DNA from: Opacimonas immobilis
GTDB taxonomy: Bacteria; Pseudomonadota; Gammaproteobacteria; Enterobacterales; Alteromonadaceae
DNA: 64,000 bases
Direction: 5' to 3'
Assembly: GCF_048282545.1 (NCBI RefSeq)
Contig: NZ_CP182485.1
Span: 1,612,001 to 1,676,000 of the forward strand
Made by a program: the position numbers and the translations under genes. The notes below the pieces were generated by a model that saw only the letters and a program-made list of their open reading frames with translations, ran no database searches and was not told where the DNA came from. This document shows positions 62,208 to 64,000 of the stretch, piece by piece (position 1 is the stretch's first letter; every line of letters starts with the position of its first letter).

Positions 62208-63914
62208 ATGAAAAGAATCTTTCAATCAATGCGATCCAAACGCTATGTGGCCAGTGTTTTATTGGTACTGTGTGATGCGCTTGCGTTTATGGGCATTGGC
62301 TTGACCTTTTCCTTGATGGATCCGTCTCTTACACCAGACCTTCCATGGACGGTGCCCATCTCATACGCCATTGCGCTGTGCATCATTATGATGCTGTTGT
62401 TCAAATACGATTTTTACACCTGTTATCATTCCCAACAACGCCATTATCAAAATAAGGTGATTGGCTTGTTAGTCAGTTTGTGCACGTTCTTTTTGTTGTG
62501 CACGGTGATTGTATTACAACACCCTGTGGATACGTTGCCGGCGCTAGTCATGATCTTTGGTTTCATGGGCTATGTCTTGTGTTCACGTCTGGTGGCGACG
62601 GTGTTTTTTAAACGCCGAGAAAAGGTGGTCTATTGGGGAGATCACATTGATATCGCCATGGCGTGTCCTGAAACGGCCAAAGCGTATTTGGTTGGACAGG
62701 TTGTGTGTCGTGACAGTATTCCGTTGGATTTCACCATTTATAAACGGGTAACGGATCATCAATTTTTTACTAAAAAATATCGTTTTCATACCTTAATCAT
62801 CGATGACAAGGTGCTGTGTCGACTCAATTTGACGCAGTTCCAAGAGTTGTTGATTGAGCCAATTGTTTTACGGGTCTTTGATACACAGTCTAAACGCATC
62901 CGTCGACTCAATGCACTCGAGTTGATGCAGGCCACGCAAGCACACATCGGTGTCTATGGGACGCAAAGCCACACCACCAAGCAAACCGTTCCTGTTGTAT
63001 TGGACGGGGTCTGGCCAGAGACACTCAGAAATGGCCTAATTTCACAGATAACAACAACCGATGATGTGAATGCCGCAAACGTTCGCTGTGTGTATTTGCA
63101 CTGCGCACTGGACGATGAGCACGTCCAGAAAATCCAATCTGACATCGAGCCTATTGCGGTGCAAAATGCATTACGGCAAGCATTAACTGAGATTGATAAG
63201 CTCAGCGCAGAGACGCATCTGATTGTGGTGTCGCAGTTCAGGCAAGGGATGTCTTTGCCTGCACGTTTATTACAGGGATGGTTAGAATTGGCCTATCAAC
63301 ACAAAGCCGCAATGGTCAACGCATCCATCAATGTGGTGCGATTAGACAATACCCTTGACGATGTTGAACATTATTTGGGGACGTGCCAAACATCAGTGAA
63401 CCAGCATCGCGCTTTGACCTTATTGTCCCCATATGAGCAGGTACGAGTGCATACACCGAAACAACTTTATGCCTGGGCGCGCTTTATCCACCAACTCTGT
63501 GAGAGACAACAATCAGGCATGTATCGCATCGAAAACAGTGTGCCATGGCATGAACTCATGTTGATGGAACATATGATTTTAGCCGAAGGGTTATCGCCTA
63601 AGATATATGGACAAAGTGTCCTGAGGCCGTATGAAGTCGCTATTGATTTTAGACAGGACAATGCGTTGTCGATACAAGACTATTTTAAGCACTCAGGGAA
63701 AGGGACTGGATGGCAGCATGTCATCGAATTACCTCAATCATCAATGACTCGAACGCAATTCAATCAAACCATGCATTGGTTGTTATCGCAAGATGCGGCG
63801 GCCCTATCAAGCCAAATGCTAAGGGTCTTACAAGGTGATGCGATACCTTCTGCCAAAGAGACTGATAAAGTCGTGAACGTGAGATTTGGTGAAATCTTTA
63901 CGCAAAGAGGTTAA
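62208..63914 (+). CDS. FlaA1/CapD-like membrane protein with degenerate SDR domain
   Basis: A 568-residue protein with CapD architecture: four TM helices (~15-35, 46-64, 83-103, 110-128), a CoA-binding-like domain (VVYWGDHIDIAM..., ~140-230) and a C-terminal extended-SDR half. In the SDR half the NAD loop GAGGSIG is replaced by GVWPETLRNG (~266-276). The catalytic M-x3-K becomes MSLPA (Lys lost, ~348-352), and the GDP/UDP-binding LRPGEK becomes LRPYEV (~472-477). Secondary-structure order is otherwise kept, so it reads as a pseudoenzyme. I do not know its function; the position next to wecA suggests a role in polysaccharide assembly. Confidence 0.75.
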   Translation: MKRIFQSMRSKRYVASVLLVLCDALAFMGIGLTFSLMDPSLTPDLPWTVPISYAIALCIIMMLLFKYDFYTCYHSQQRHYQNKVIGLLVSLCTFFLLCTVIVLQHPVDTLPALVMIFGFMGYVLCSRLVATVFFKRREKVVYWGDHIDIAMACPETAKAYLVGQVVCRDSIPLDFTIYKRVTDHQFFTKKYRFHTLIIDDKVLCRLNLTQFQELLIEPIVLRVFDTQSKRIRRLNALELMQATQAHIGVYGTQSHTTKQTVPVVLDGVWPETLRNGLISQITTTDDVNAANVRCVYLHCALDDEHVQKIQSDIEPIAVQNALRQALTEIDKLSAETHLIVVSQFRQGMSLPARLLQGWLELAYQHKAAMVNASINVVRLDNTLDDVEHYLGTCQTSVNQHRALTLLSPYEQVRVHTPKQLYAWARFIHQLCERQQSGMYRIENSVPWHELMLMEHMILAEGLSPKIYGQSVLRPYEVAIDFRQDNALSIQDYFKHSGKGTGWQHVIELPQSSMTRTQFNQTMHWLLSQDAAALSSQMLRVLQGDAIPSAKETDKVVNVRFGEIFTQRG

Positions 63915-64000
63915 CCTTTTTTGGCAAACTCATCCGAGGCTGAAGCGGTCGATGAAGTCGATGCGGGAGAACGCACGGCACGGATGGAGGACAACGTGCT
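63911..64000 (-). CDS. Possible 3' end of a gene running off the window
   Basis: On the minus strand a frame enters from the right edge and stops at TAA 63911, ending ...STSSTASASDEFAKKG, a Ser/Ala-rich tail. The plus strand is also open here (from TTG at 63921), so the coding strand is uncertain. Confidence 0.35.
   Translation of the reverse strand, partial: STLSSIRAVRSPASTSSTASASDEFAKKG

Overview
The window looks like a chromosomal segment of a marine-type gammaproteobacterium (Alteromonadales / Vibrionales / Oceanospirillales grade; I cannot assign a genus from sequence alone). Supporting this are the divergent bioA | bioBFCD layout, a cydABX-cydDC cluster with a long-Q-loop CydA, a Wza-Wzb-Wzc / WecA surface-polysaccharide locus with RfaH-type ops elements and a MarR-like EPS regulator, and a DgcN-DgcA type D-glutamate pair known from marine Proteobacteria.

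Region 1 (1-16.7 kb) is housekeeping and accessory metabolism: the end of a 2-oxoglutarate oxygenase, ppnP, dgcN-dgcA, an RND efflux pair, a DUF2202 lipoprotein, asnS, the biotin genes with a shared control region that carries a BirA-like operator, a PIN-domain toxin-antitoxin pair, pepE and a small membrane protein.

Region 2 (16.7-32.9 kb) starts with a MazEF/PemIK-like pair. Next is a sigma54-type activator whose PAS domain carries a four-cysteine cluster. It diverges from cydABXDC across a control region holding an 18-bp perfect palindrome and a -24/-12-like promoter, so cytochrome bd and its assembly exporter appear to be under sigma54 control. Then come an LMW phosphatase with btuCD, a type II DAHP synthase, an Atm1-type ABC exporter, a SqrR/BigR-like persulfide sensor with a rhodanese-membrane protein, and rmuC.

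Region 3 (32.9-63.9 kb) is a surface-polysaccharide locus. Two 17-nt copies of an ops/JUMPStart-like element precede the export operon (TM2 protein, wza, wzb, wzc) and the MarR-like regulator. A tyrosine recombinase and a third toxin-antitoxin pair follow, then 16.9 copies of a 7-nt repeat directly ahead of the sugar operon. That operon begins with nonulosonic-acid-type genes (PseB-like dehydratase, CMP-sugar synthetase, reductase-like SDR, NeuB-like synthase) and a GT2. Next is a graveyard: a pseI-like gene with one in-frame amber codon, an IS3-family transposase remnant, a wecC tail and a second, badly decayed pseI. A very AT-rich block then encodes a sialyltransferase-like protein, glycosyltransferases, Wzy, Wzx and two acetyltransferases. 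It is followed by the GDP-fucose set (gmd, fcl, gmm, manC), a WecG/TagA-type transferase, galE, wecA, and a FlaA1/CapD-like membrane protein whose SDR half seems catalytically dead.

Together, WecA would start the repeat unit on undecaprenyl phosphate, the transferases would extend it with fucose- and nonulosonate-type sugars, Wzx/Wzy would flip and polymerise it, and Wza-Wzb-Wzc would export it. Repeats at 39966-40083 and in wzc, plus the ops elements, suggest several layers of variability and regulation. All calls come from reading the sequence; no database search was run.
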